This document shows, piece by piece, positions 25,119 through 32,819 of a stretch of DNA of 32,819 bases (position 1 is its first letter; each line of letters starts with the position of its first letter). The position numbers and the translations under genes are program-made. Source of the DNA: an uncultured Marinobacter sp. GTDB taxonomy: Bacteria; Pseudomonadota; Gammaproteobacteria; Pseudomonadales; Oleiphilaceae. The stretch lies in the NCBI GenBank assembly GCA_913057975.1, contig CAJXOQ010000022.1:1-32819 (forward strand), in the 5' to 3' direction. The notes beneath the pieces are model-generated. The model did no database searches and was not told the DNA's origin. It worked only from the letters and a program-made list of their open reading frames with translations.

Positions 25119-25673
25119 TTACTTCTTCTTTTCCCAGGCAAACTTCTGGAACGGCTCATCAACCGGCGTTTCCGCGATGTGGTTGATGTAGTTGCTCATG
25201 ACTTTCTGGGACAGAACCAGGATCACTTCCAGTACCTGACGGTGCTTATAGCCAGCACCATAAAACGCGTCCAGGTCTTCCTTGCCGACGTTGCCTTTCT
25301 TGTGCATGACCGCCAGCGTGAACGTCCTCAAGGCCTCAAGCTTTTCGCTGGGCAAAGGCGTTTCATCCCGCAACGCGTTGATGATGTCGTCAGACACTTC
25401 CATCATTTTGGCGATCCCGGTGTGTGCCGGCACACAGTAATGACAGGCATTTTCTACGTTGATGGTCTGCCAGACTACCGTGGTTTCTTCGTTGTCGAAA
25501 CTGCTGTCCAGTACCAACTGGTGCAAGGTCTGGTACGCCTCCAGAGTGCCGGGTGCCTCAGCCATGATTCCGTGCAGGCCGGGAATCATGCCAAAACCTT
25601 TGATCGAATTTTCCAGAAGTGGTTTCGATTTTTCAGGCGCCGATTCGACATCGTGAATGGTGAAATCCGTCAT
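25119..25673 (-). CDS. AhpD-like / carboxymuconolactone decarboxylase family protein
   Basis: 184 residues, cytosolic, all-helical AhpD fold. The redox motif is ENACHYCVPAHT, with the CxxC pair and the downstream His of AhpD-type peroxidases, so an alkylhydroperoxidase or peroxide-reducing role is more likely than lactone decarboxylation. The ribosome site GAGGAGAG is strong. It is divergent from a TetR regulator, with two copies of a 16-bp operator-like sequence between them. The partner reductant is unknown. Confidence 0.9.
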   Translation of the reverse strand: MTDFTIHDVESAPEKSKPLLENSIKGFGMIPGLHGIMAEAPGTLEAYQTLHQLVLDSSFDNEETTVVWQTINVENACHYCVPAHTGIAKMMEVSDDIINALRDETPLPSEKLEALRTFTLAVMHKKGNVGKEDLDAFYGAGYKHRQVLEVILVLSQKVMSNYINHIAETPVDEPFQKFAWEKKK

Positions 25674-25695
25674 AACACTCTCCTCTCGGTTAATA

Positions 25696-25750
25696 TTGAG
25701 CGTTCATTCAACTTCAACATCACCGTAACTGTTTTTGAGCGCTCACTCAA
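25696..25750. promoter_or_regulatory. Twin 16-bp operator-like repeats
   Basis: TTGAGCGTTCATTCAA (25696-25711) and TTGAGCGCTCACTCAA (25735-25750) match at 14 of 16 positions and are 39 bases apart start to start. Each has imperfect dyad symmetry (TTGAN...NTCAA). The first is 22 bases before the AhpD-like start, the second 45 before the TetR start: the expected place for TetR dimers to repress both genes. Confidence 0.78.
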
Positions 25751-25795
25751 GTTATCATTACCAAGAATTAAATCACCAGTCGTTGGCAGGTACCC

Positions 25796-26401
25796 ATGGC
25801 CAGAAACGCTCGTTATGACCGACAAATTGCGCTGGACAAAGCAATGAACCTGTTTTGGGAGCGGGGCTATGCCGGTGCTTCCATGAAGCAGATTGAGCAG
25901 GCTCTGGACATGCGCCCGGGCAGCATCTATGCAACCTTTGGAAGCAAGGATGGCCTGTTCGGAGAAGCGCTGGCTGCCTATGCTCAAAGAAGCGGACTGG
26001 AACTACGTGAGCACCTGGCTGGAAATTCGTCAGTGCTGGACGGGCTGCAGGAGCACCTGCGTTGCATCGCACGACAGGCTAGTCCTGGTGGCGAATCGCC
26101 ATCCCGCGCCTGCATGGTCGTCAAAACCCTGCTGGAAGCCAGTAACACCAATACCGCCATTGCAAACCAGGCGAACTCGATCCTGAACGCCATCGAGCAG
26201 ACCCTGACTGAACTTTTGGAGCAGGCGAAAACCCAGGGCGAACTGGCACAGGGAACCCACTGCGCCCGACTGGCAAGATTGCTCCAGGCACAGATCATTG
26301 GCCTCCGGTCTTTTGCGCAACGGGAGATCCGGCCGGAACAGGTCGCTGAGCTCGCCGAAGACATGGCAGCCATGCTTGACCACTATCGTGCCCGACACTA
26401 G
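25796..26401 (+). CDS. TetR/AcrR family repressor
   Basis: 201 residues. The N-terminal helix-turn-helix (about 8-55) includes KAMNLFWERGYAGASMKQIEQALDMRPGSIYATFGSKDGLF, typical of TetR proteins. The ligand domain contains Cys62-type and Cys residues in LRCIARQASPGGESPSRACMV, a segment that recalls NemR/AcuR-like repressors sensing electrophiles or oxidants; this sensing is inference. It is divergent from the AhpD-like gene and probably represses it and itself through the twin 16-bp sites. Confidence 0.9.
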   Translation: MARNARYDRQIALDKAMNLFWERGYAGASMKQIEQALDMRPGSIYATFGSKDGLFGEALAAYAQRSGLELREHLAGNSSVLDGLQEHLRCIARQASPGGESPSRACMVVKTLLEASNTNTAIANQANSILNAIEQTLTELLEQAKTQGELAQGTHCARLARLLQAQIIGLRSFAQREIRPEQVAELAEDMAAMLDHYRARH

Positions 26402-26513
26402 CACACCACCGGCGCTGGGCTTACCCGGCGTATAGGTACTAACGGCGAATTGTCCCTGCCACAACAGTGCGTTAGCATTACCTGCCTGTGTCGTTTTCTT
26501 CCTCAGTGAGGAC

Positions 26514-26544
26514 AGCCAAGGGTTCTTAACGAGAGTTCTTGGCT
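26514..26544. repeat. Inverted repeat before the NADH dehydrogenase gene
   Basis: AGCCAAG (26514-26520) and CTTGGCT (26538-26544) are perfect arms around a 17-base loop, which itself holds two GTTCTT words. The repeat ends 25 bases before the ndh start. It could be a leader hairpin or an operator; a terminator for the TetR gene is less likely as no T-run follows. Confidence 0.45.
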
Positions 26545-26569
26545 ATCTTCACTTTAGGAACCCCTTGTC

Positions 26570-27880
26570 ATGGATAATCTGCATCACATCGTCGTCGTAG
26601 GCGGCGGCGCGGGCGGCCTTGAGCTCGTCACCCGTCTTGGTAACAAACTTGGAAAGAAGCACAAAGCCCGCATTACCCTCATAGACGCTGGCCTGACTCA
26701 TGTCTGGAAACCCCTGCTACACGAAGTAGCCTCTGGCTCTCTGGATGCCAGCGCTAACGAGATCAACTACCGGGCCCACGCTCGCAAGCACCATTACGAA
26801 TTCCAGCTCGGACGCATGAACGGACTGGATCGCGGCTCCCGGGAAGTCATCATTGCCCCGTTTCAAGACGATGACGGCAACGAAGTCGTGCCGGAGCGTC
26901 GTATTGGCTACGACACCCTGGTGATCGCCGTGGGCAGCACCGCCAATGATTTTGGAACCCCCGGTGCCCAGGAGCACTGCCTGTTTCTGGACAGCCTGAA
27001 CCAGGCCCGACGCTTCCACAACCTGATGCTCAACGCCTTTTTACGCAAGAACCACGATGCCCGGTCCGGTAATGGCCATGAACTGCCCATCACGATCATT
27101 GGCGCAGGTGCCACCGGCGTTGAACTGGCTGCGGAGCTGCGCCTGGCCTCGCGGGAACTGCCGATCTACGGCATGAATCACCTGCGACCGGAAGATGTAT
27201 CCATCACTGTCGTCGAAGCGGCTGACCGCATCCTTCCGGCACTTCCTGCACGGCTTTCCGAAGCGGCAACGCGGGAACTGGAACACCAGAGCGTCAAGGT
27301 CATGACTGGCCAGCCGGTCAACGAAGTGCGTGACGGCATTGTGGTGCTGAAAGACGGTACGGAAATCGGTTCTCAGATGACCATCTGGGCAGCTGGTATC
27401 AAGGCGCCCGCCTTCCTCTCCTCACTCGAGGGCGTGGAAACCAACGGCGGCAACCAGATCAAGGTAAAGCAGACCCTCGAGGCCACGACAGCCCCTGATG
27501 TTTTCGCCTTCGGCGACTGCGCTGAATGCCCTCAGCCCAAGTCTGACCGGCCGGTACCGCCACGAGCGCAGTCTGCGCATCAACAGGCGGATGTGTTATT
27601 CAAAACCCTGTGTAACCGCCTGGAGGGCGGTGATGCGATCCCCTTTGTCTATAAGGACCACGGTTCGCTGATAAACTTCAGTCGCTATACCACGGTGGGA
27701 AACCTGATGGGTAACCTTTCCGGACGTAGCATGTACATAGAGGGCAAAGTGGCCCGCCTGTTTTACCTGTCGCTCTACCGTATGCACCAGGTCGCGCTGC
27801 ACGGCGTCATAAGAACCGGAATCATCTGGTTGATGGACCGGATAAGCCGGGCCATGCACCCACGCCTGAAACTACACTGA
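26570..27880 (+). CDS. ndh: Type II NADH dehydrogenase (NDH-2)
   Basis: Single-subunit, non-proton-pumping NADH:quinone oxidoreductase, 436 residues, peripheral on the inner membrane. The FAD-binding dinucleotide fold is at the N-terminus (IVVVGGGAGGLELVTRLG, residues 7-24). The NADH-binding fold is PITIIGAGATGVELAAELRLA (about 167-187). Other conserved parts are TIWAAGIKAP, and VFAFGDCAECP near 310-320. The C-terminal helix region LFYLSLYRMHQVALHG and GIIWLMDRISR is the membrane anchor typical of E. coli-type Ndh. AGGAA lies 10 bases before ATG 26570. It is followed by the antiporter 51 bases on. Confidence 0.95.
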   Translation: MDNLHHIVVVGGGAGGLELVTRLGNKLGKKHKARITLIDAGLTHVWKPLLHEVASGSLDASANEINYRAHARKHHYEFQLGRMNGLDRGSREVIIAPFQDDDGNEVVPERRIGYDTLVIAVGSTANDFGTPGAQEHCLFLDSLNQARRFHNLMLNAFLRKNHDARSGNGHELPITIIGAGATGVELAAELRLASRELPIYGMNHLRPEDVSITVVEAADRILPALPARLSEAATRELEHQSVKVMTGQPVNEVRDGIVVLKDGTEIGSQMTIWAAGIKAPAFLSSLEGVETNGGNQIKVKQTLEATTAPDVFAFGDCAECPQPKSDRPVPPRAQSAHQQADVLFKTLCNRLEGGDAIPFVYKDHGSLINFSRYTTVGNLMGNLSGRSMYIEGKVARLFYLSLYRMHQVALHGVIRTGIIWLMDRISRAMHPRLKLH

Positions 27881-27931
27881 TCGGCTCGTGACCCTGCTAT
27901 CATCGAGACATAAACCCAATCCGGAGCAGGA

Positions 27932-29647
27932 ATGGATCCGCTAGTTACTCTGATCGGTGCTCTGATGCTGGTCATCAGCATCATGCTCAGCCCGCTGTCC
28001 AGCAGGCTGGGCATGCCGGTACTGCTGATTTTTCTCGTGGTCGGCATGATCATGGGGGAAGACGGTCCTGGTGGCATCCTGTTCGACGACTTCGAGCTGG
28101 CGTTCCTGATTGCCAACCTGGCGCTCGGGGTGATCCTGCTGGATGGCGGCATGCGCACCCGGGCGGAAACGTTTCGTGTCGGTCTCCGCCCGGCATTGGT
28201 ACTCGCCTCCATTGGTGTCTTCCTGACCGCCTCCGGGGCCGGCCTGGTGGCCTGGTGGGTGTTCGACATGCACTGGCTGACCGCGCTGCTCATCGGCGCC
28301 ATTATCTCCTCCACCGACGCAGCAGCGGTGTTTTCGTTGCTTCAGGGGCGTGGCCTTCATTTGAACGAACGGGTCAGTGCAACCCTGGAAATCGAGTCCG
28401 GCAGTAACGACCCGATGGCGATTTTCCTGACCCTGATGCTGGTCACCATGATTGACGCAGGCGGAACATCTGAAGGCTGGATGGCGCTGCTGATGCTGGT
28501 GAAGCAGTTCGGCATTGGCGGTGCGGTGGGCGTCGCCGGCGGCTTCATCGTAGTGGAACTGGCCAACCGGGTTCGGCTGACCCCATCGCTGTACCCTTTG
28601 CTGGTGGTGGCAGCTGGCATCATGGTGTTCTCCGGCACCAACGCGCTAGGGGGCAGCGGCTTCCTGGCGATCTATCTGGCCGGCGTGGTTGTTGGTAATC
28701 GTCCGGTGCGGATGATGCCAATGATTCTCCAGGTTCACGATGGCCTGGCCTGGCTGGCCCAGCTATGCCTGTTCCTGATGCTGGGGTTGCTGGTAACGCC
28801 TTCGGAACTATTGCCCCTCGCAGGAGGCGGCCTGGTTCTGGCTCTGGCTCTGATCTTCCTGATCCGGCCGCTAACGGTGTTGGCGACGCTCTGGCCTTTC
28901 GGTTTTAATCGACGCGAACTGGGCTTTATCAGTTGGGTTGGTTTGCGAGGCGCCGTGCCCATTGTGCTGGCATTATTCCCGATCATCGCCGGGCTGCCGG
29001 AGGCCCAGCTTATCTTCCATGTCGCCTTCTTCATCGTACTGGTGTCGCTGGTGGTTCAGGGTACCACCATGGCCCCTCTGGCCAGGAAACTGCGACTGGA
29101 AGTCCCCACCGGTGAAGATCCCTACCGCCGCCTGCCTCTGGATGTCCCGGCCGCCGGAGATCATGAACTGATGCTGTTTCCGCTGCGGGGCGGCGCCTGG
29201 GAGTCACCCAGACCCCTGGGTCAGCTCCGGTTGCCGGACAACACCGCCATTGCTGGCGTGTTCCGTGAACGAACGTGTTATCAGCCGAGCCCGGATATGG
29301 AAGTAGCCAGCGGCGATGTATTGGCGATGTTTGCAACGCCGGCGATGCTTTCAGAGCTGGGCAAAGCGCTCAGTGGTCGCCATGCCCCCAAATACCTCGC
29401 CGAGCGTGCCTTCTTTGGCGATTTCGTGCTCAATGGCGATGCCCTGCTGGGGGATGTAGAGCAGGTCTACGGCATCGAGTTTGATCAGTTGCCCCCAGAG
29501 CTTTCCCTGGCCGAATGTTTTGCGCGTCGCACCAAAGGGCATCCCGTGGTGGGCGATAAGGTGGTGCTGGGCCCTGTTACCCTGGTTGCGAGGGCAACCG
29601 AGGCCGATCGGGTGACGAAAGTTGGCCTGAAAATGGACAACCAATAA
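27932..29647 (+). CDS. nhaP2: NhaP2/CvrA-type K+(Na+)/H+ antiporter
   Basis: CPA1-family antiporter, 571 residues, close to the usual about 578. Twelve or so helices fill residues 1-390, with the ion-binding region ISSTDAAAVFSLLQGRG and the conserved LEIESGSNDPMAIFLT (the Asn-Asp pair). The C-terminal half (about 400-570) is cytosolic with a TrkA-C (RCK_C) regulatory domain, including LPDNTAIAGVFRE, then a CorC-HlyC-like tail. It exports K+ or Na+ in exchange for protons and supports cell-volume and pH control. GGAGCAGG precedes ATG 27932. It may be co-transcribed with ndh. Confidence 0.93.
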   Translation: MDPLVTLIGALMLVISIMLSPLSSRLGMPVLLIFLVVGMIMGEDGPGGILFDDFELAFLIANLALGVILLDGGMRTRAETFRVGLRPALVLASIGVFLTASGAGLVAWWVFDMHWLTALLIGAIISSTDAAAVFSLLQGRGLHLNERVSATLEIESGSNDPMAIFLTLMLVTMIDAGGTSEGWMALLMLVKQFGIGGAVGVAGGFIVVELANRVRLTPSLYPLLVVAAGIMVFSGTNALGGSGFLAIYLAGVVVGNRPVRMMPMILQVHDGLAWLAQLCLFLMLGLLVTPSELLPLAGGGLVLALALIFLIRPLTVLATLWPFGFNRRELGFISWVGLRGAVPIVLALFPIIAGLPEAQLIFHVAFFIVLVSLVVQGTTMAPLARKLRLEVPTGEDPYRRLPLDVPAAGDHELMLFPLRGGAWESPRPLGQLRLPDNTAIAGVFRERTCYQPSPDMEVASGDVLAMFATPAMLSELGKALSGRHAPKYLAERAFFGDFVLNGDALLGDVEQVYGIEFDQLPPELSLAECFARRTKGHPVVGDKVVLGPVTLVARATEADRVTKVGLKMDNQ

Positions 29648-29698
29648 AAATCTTTAACAAAAACACTCAAAACCCTGGTTCGATTCACAAAAGTCCTG

Positions 29699-29707
29699 TG
29701 CTATAAA
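29699..29707 (+). promoter_or_regulatory. Extended -10 promoter candidate
   Basis: TGCTATAAA reads as an extended -10 element (TGn plus TATAAA, one mismatch to TATAAT), 29 bases before the first ATG of the L,D-transpeptidase-like gene. No good -35 is seen 17 bases upstream, which is tolerated by extended -10 promoters. Confidence 0.5.
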
Positions 29708-29735
29708 GTGTACAAAGATTAATCATTGACTCGTT

Positions 29736-30311
29736 ATGTTATCGATAATGCCTACTTCACTCTCCAGCACCGGCCGGTCCTCAGTTGCAGCTGCCTGCTT
29801 TCTGGCCTTTGTTTTCTCGTTGTTGCTGGCCCCCCTATCCCCGCTATCGGCATCGGAGCTGCCGATGGGCGCCATGGATGAAACGCCGGAAGTCAGCGAG
29901 GTTCTGGTTCGTAAGGAAGAGCGCAGGCTTTACCTGTTGTCGGGCGATCAGGTGGTGCGCAGCTACCGTATCGGGCTGGGCGACAACCCCTCCGGCCACA
30001 AGCTCTATCAGGGCGATAAGCGTACGCCCGAAGGTAAATACGTGCTGGATTGGCGTAACTCCAACAGCGATTTCTACAAATCCATCCATATCTCCTATCC
30101 CAATGCTGAAGACAGAGAGCAGGCTTCGGCCTGGGGGCTCGATCCCGGCGGCAGCATCATGATTCATGGTTTGCCGAACGAGGCTGGTGATATGGCATTC
30201 GCTTTCCTGGGACTGGACTGGACCGATGGCTGCATCGCCGTCAGTAACGAGGAAATGGACGAAATCTGGCAATTGGTAGCCGATGGCACACCAATAAGGA
30301 TCGTACCCTGA
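29736..30311 (+). CDS. YkuD-domain L,D-transpeptidase family protein
   Basis: 191 residues, exported by a signal peptide (hydrophobic 17-32, cleavage near LSAS). One YkuD domain with MIHGLPN (His144-Gly145) and DWTDGCIAVS, where Cys166 is the catalytic nucleophile; the SHGC of classic enzymes is TDGC here. Members either link peptidoglycan stems (3-3 cross-links), attach Braun lipoprotein (YbiS type), or cut it off (DpaA/YafK type). A 223-base gap separates it from an OprI/Lpp lipoprotein gene, and the same pairing is known in Pseudomonas, so a lipoprotein-peptidoglycan role is likely. The start is uncertain: ATG 29736 or 29748, neither with a clear ribosome site. Confidence 0.88.
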   Translation: MLSIMPTSLSSTGRSSVAAACFLAFVFSLLLAPLSPLSASELPMGAMDETPEVSEVLVRKEERRLYLLSGDQVVRSYRIGLGDNPSGHKLYQGDKRTPEGKYVLDWRNSNSDFYKSIHISYPNAEDREQASAWGLDPGGSIMIHGLPNEAGDMAFAFLGLDWTDGCIAVSNEEMDEIWQLVADGTPIRIVP

Positions 30312-30534
30312 CACTGATCCAGTCCCCGCTTCATACGTATAGACTTTCTGCAATATTAAGTTGTTGTCATAACCTAGGAACTTTTACGTATCCTTAGTTA
30401 ACATTTCTGTCCAGACTGATTTACACTGTTTGACGATGTCGTTGGCCAATCGCTAACGGCCCCGTTTTGACAGAATGTCTGCAACAACGACTTCTGGAAC
30501 GCAGGAAATAAAACGACCAATAAGGGGATATACA

Positions 30535-30816
30535 ATGCGTAAACTGACGATCGCAGGGTTTGCACTGGCCACCGCACTGACCGCAGGTTGTGCGACAACT
30601 GACCAGGGCGCTCTCGACGAAGCGAATGCAACCGCTTCTTCCGCCGAGCAAACCGCCGATAATGCACTGAACACCGCTAACAGCGCTTCCAGCGCTGCAC
30701 GCTCCGCTCAGCGCACCGCTGACGAAGCACTGGCTGCTGCCAAAGCTGCCCAGAAGGCTGCTAACGAAGCCAACGAGCGCGCCAAGCGTATGCTCGAACG
30801 TGCCAGCCAGAAGTAA
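30535..30816 (+). CDS. oprI: OprI/Lpp-type major outer-membrane lipoprotein
   Basis: 93 residues. Lipobox LTAGC, with Cys19 the lipidated residue. The rest is a single alanine-rich helix forming a trimeric coiled coil of Ala-zipper type. The C-terminal part DEALAAAKAAQKAANEANERAKRMLERASQK is close to Pseudomonas OprI, and the terminal Lys93 is the residue that would be linked to meso-diaminopimelate in peptidoglycan. It tethers the outer membrane to the wall. AAGGGGAT precedes ATG 30535. It is monocistronic, with its own strong terminator, as expected for a very abundant protein. The 222 bases upstream have no gene and should carry its promoter; I could not pick convincing -35/-10 boxes. Confidence 0.93.
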   Translation: MRKLTIAGFALATALTAGCATTDQGALDEANATASSAEQTADNALNTANSASSAARSAQRTADEALAAAKAAQKAANEANERAKRMLERASQK

Positions 30817-30831
30817 GGCTGTTACGTAGAG

Positions 30832-30861
30832 AAAAGGCCGGGATTCGTCCCGGCCTTTTTT
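30832..30861 (+). terminator. Strong Rho-independent terminator of oprI
   Basis: AAAAGGCCGGGA (30832-30843) pairs perfectly with TCCCGGCCTTTT (30848-30859) around a TTCG tetraloop, then T-run to 30861. The U-run is matched by upstream A's, so it can work in both directions, also serving the convergent slipin gene. Confidence 0.97.
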
Positions 30862-30882
30862 GTGGGCGCCTGATAAAACCCA

Positions 30883-31677
30883 TCAGGATTCGTCGTTATC
30901 GCTCTTCGGCTTCTGTGGTGAGGGCGTGTTGCTCATAAAGGCAGACATCATTTCCATCGGCAGCGGGAACACAATGGTGGAACTGTTGTTGGTGCTCATA
31001 TCCGCCAGGGTTTGCATATAACGCAGTTGCATCGCTCCTGAGTTGGCGGACATAACTTCGGCCGCTTCAACCAGCTTCTTCGAGGCCTGCAATTCACCCT
31101 CCGCGTGAATTACCTTGGCACGCCGCTCCCGTTCTGCCTCCGCCTGGCGGGCAATGGCACGAATCATCGACTCGTTCAGGTCCACGTGCTTGATCTCAAC
31201 GTTTGCGACCTTGATGCCCCATTCCTCGGTCTGGGCGTCGATAATACTCTGGATATCCGAATTCAGCTTGTCACGCTCTGAGAGCATTTCATCGAGATCA
31301 TGCTTACCCAGTACCGAACGCAACGTCGTCTGAGCCAGTTGACTGGTGGCAGAGCCGAAATCTTCGACGCGTATAATCGCCCGCTCAGGGTCGACCACCC
31401 GGAAATACAGCACGGCATTGACCCGCACGGTCACGTTGTCTTTCGAGATAACGTCCTGGCTCGGCACATCCAACGCAATGACACGCAAATCCACGCGGGT
31501 TATTTGTTGGATACCGGGGATCACGATGATCAGGCCAGGCCCTTTGACACCCTGAAAGCGCCCCAGGAAGAAAACCACGCCACGCTCGTATTCCGGCAGT
31601 ATCTTGATGGCCGACCCAAGAATCAGCAGGAGCACCACCGTGGGTGCGATATAGGGAATCAGGTCTGTGATGTTCAT
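30883..31677 (-). CDS. Slipin / stomatin-like SPFH protein
   Basis: 264 residues. One N-terminal membrane segment (about 8-26) is followed by the SPFH domain from [30 protein letters not shown] to about 180. A charged coiled coil ([34 protein letters not shown]) and a short Pro/Ser-rich tail follow. It oligomerises on the inner membrane and is paired with NfeD in an ancient two-gene unit; the stop of nfeD lies 58 bases upstream. Likely role: membrane domain organisation or membrane-protein quality control. Confidence 0.94.
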   Translation of the reverse strand: MNITDLIPYIAPTVVLLLILGSAIKILPEYERGVVFFLGRFQGVKGPGLIIVIPGIQQITRVDLRVIALDVPSQDVISKDNVTVRVNAVLYFRVVDPERAIIRVEDFGSATSQLAQTTLRSVLGKHDLDEMLSERDKLNSDIQSIIDAQTEEWGIKVANVEIKHVDLNESMIRAIARQAEAERERRAKVIHAEGELQASKKLVEAAEVMSANSGAMQLRYMQTLADMSTNNSSTIVFPLPMEMMSAFMSNTPSPQKPKSDNDES

Positions 31678-31735
31678 AAGGCCTCCTTCGTTGGCTTGAT
31701 CGCCGGGTAACCTGTCAACACTCTCCGGTCCGGCT

Positions 31736-32819
31736 TCAGGGTTCCGCCTTGTCGGCTTCGACGTACACCGTCAAACCTTCCAAAACAGTCACCCTTAGCT
31801 TGTCACCGCTGCCTACTGGGGATTTACAGGCGGCATTCCAGCGTTCACCGCTCATGCGCACGTGCCCCCTGAAATACCCGTCGTCTTCCTGAAAGTCATC
31901 AAGTGCGGTCACTCTCTCGTGGACAATCTGTTCGCTTCCGCTGACCGGATGCTTCCGGCGCAAGCCGATGAACTTGATGACGGTCCAGAGGATAAAGCCG
32001 GCCGCGACCAGTGCCGTGCCACCGATGGTGGGCAGTGAAATCTCCTGATGGCTGCCGTCCATCAGTATTATGGAACCGGCCACAAACGCGACAATCCCCC
32101 CTATGCCCAGTATGCCGAAGCTGGGCATAAAGGCCTCGCCGACAATGAAGGCAAGCCCCAACAGAATCAGCGCCAGGCCCGCGTAATTGACGGATAGCAC
32201 CTGGAAGGCAAACAGCGCGAGGATCAGGCAGATTGCGCCAATGACCCCCGGGAAGATAGCCCCGGGGTTGGCTAGTTCGAAGATGATGCCGTAGAAGCCG
32301 ATGATCATCAGGAAGTAAGCGACATTCGGATTGGTGATCACCGATAGCAGTCGGGTTCGCCAGTCCGGGTCTGCTCGCGTCAATTCAATGTTCGCGGTGG
32401 CCAGCGTTTTCTCGCCATTGGCCATTTTCACGGTGCGCCCGTCGATCTGTTGCATCAGGCTGTCCATGTTGTCAGCCACCACATCGACCACGTTCTGCGC
32501 CAGCGCGTCTTCGGCGCCCAGGTTGACGGCTTCGCGCACTGCCTGCTCCGCCCAGTCGGCGTTGCGGCCATGTCGCTCCGCCAGGCCACGGATGTAGCTG
32601 ACGGCATCTTCCAGAACCTTGCGCTCCATGGCCGTGCCGCCTCGGCGTTTATCGGAGGCGGCGTCCTGCGCCGATTCCTCATCTCCGGCACTTTCCTTTT
32701 CATCGGGATTGGCATCCTCGGTGTCTTCTGCAGGCTTCTGTTCCTCGGAGCCGGGCAGCCCCCCCATCTGGACCGGCGTGGCCGAACCCAGGTGGGTGGC
32801 CCCCGCCATGGCCGCCACG
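31736..32819 (-). CDS. NfeD (membrane-bound ClpP-class protease), 5' truncated
   Basis: About 361 residues are visible; the N-terminus lies beyond the window end. The visible part starts near the end of the ClpP-like serine protease domain ([19 protein letters not shown]; the substrate-strand wording), contains a low-complexity Glu/Asp/Ala linker (about 25-60), then [25 protein letters not shown]. Four or five membrane helices follow (about 160-290), and the C-terminal OB-fold NfeD domain ([27 protein letters not shown]) ends it. This is the long NfeD1b type, which pairs with slipin; the protease cuts stomatin-like partners in archaeal homologues. The catalytic Ser is in the missing part. Confidence 0.92.
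   Translation of the reverse strand, partial: VAAMAGATHLGSATPVQMGGLPGSEEQKPAEDTEDANPDEKESAGDEESAQDAASDKRRGGTAMERKVLEDAVSYIRGLAERHGRNADWAEQAVREAVNLGAEDALAQNVVDVVADNMDSLMQQIDGRTVKMANGEKTLATANIELTRADPDWRTRLLSVITNPNVAYFLMIIGFYGIIFELANPGAIFPGVIGAICLILALFAFQVLSVNYAGLALILLGLAFIVGEAFMPSFGILGIGGIVAFVAGSIILMDGSHQEISLPTIGGTALVAAGFILWTVIKFIGLRRKHPVSGSEQIVHERVTALDDFQEDDGYFRGHVRMSGERWNAACKSPVGSGDKLRVTVLEGLTVYVEADKAEP

Overview
The window is a contig end from a marine-type gammaproteobacterium, most like Marinobacter or a close relative. The reasons are the moderately GC-rich coding sequence, an OprI-type lipoprotein very close to the Pseudomonas one, and the mix of fdsGBA-type formate dehydrogenase, paired siderophore receptors, NosR and NhaP2. 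This assignment is inferred from gene content; no rRNA or marker gene is present. Bases 1-48 are not genomic: they match the Illumina Nextera i7 index adapter plus transposon end, so real sequence starts near base 49.

Layout. (1) 49-3013, minus strand: a YeeE/YedE sulfur transporter (cut by the contig end) behind a periplasmic double-rhodanese sulfurtransferase, then a secreted DUF547 protein. (2) 3184-12420: an iron-siderophore uptake island. Two related TonB-dependent receptors bracket a divergent core. The ATPase and a sucrase/ferredoxin-like [2Fe-2S] protein run left; the periplasmic binding protein and two FecCD permeases run right. Fur-box-like sites precede the ATPase/binding-protein pair and the second receptor, and a weaker one precedes the first receptor. 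No siderophore biosynthesis gene is visible. (3) 12541-19836: a complete NAD-dependent formate dehydrogenase operon fdsG-fdsB-fdsA-fdhD-fdsD on the minus strand, with a divergent ModE-like/periplasmic-binding-fold regulator. (4) 19848-22847: housekeeping and unknown genes (PEBP-like protein, ankyrin-repeat protein, RlmA-like rRNA methyltransferase, spermidine-synthase-like protein). (5) 22985-27880: redox genes, namely an orphan full-length NosR, an AhpD-like peroxidase with a divergent TetR regulator and a twin operator, and a type II NADH dehydrogenase. (6) 27932-32819: cell-envelope genes, namely a NhaP2-type K+/H+ antiporter, a YkuD-domain L,D-transpeptidase-like protein beside an OprI/Lpp lipoprotein with a strong terminator, then slipin and a truncated NfeD.

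The genes form several short functional groups rather than one mobile island. I saw no tRNA, rRNA, CRISPR array, IS element, integrase or phage gene. No gene-free stretch exceeds 300 bases. The best candidates for new biology are the ferredoxin-like protein coupled to the siderophore ATPase, whose cluster motif departs from the family pattern, and the NosR without any nosZ nearby. None of this is proven novel from sequence alone.
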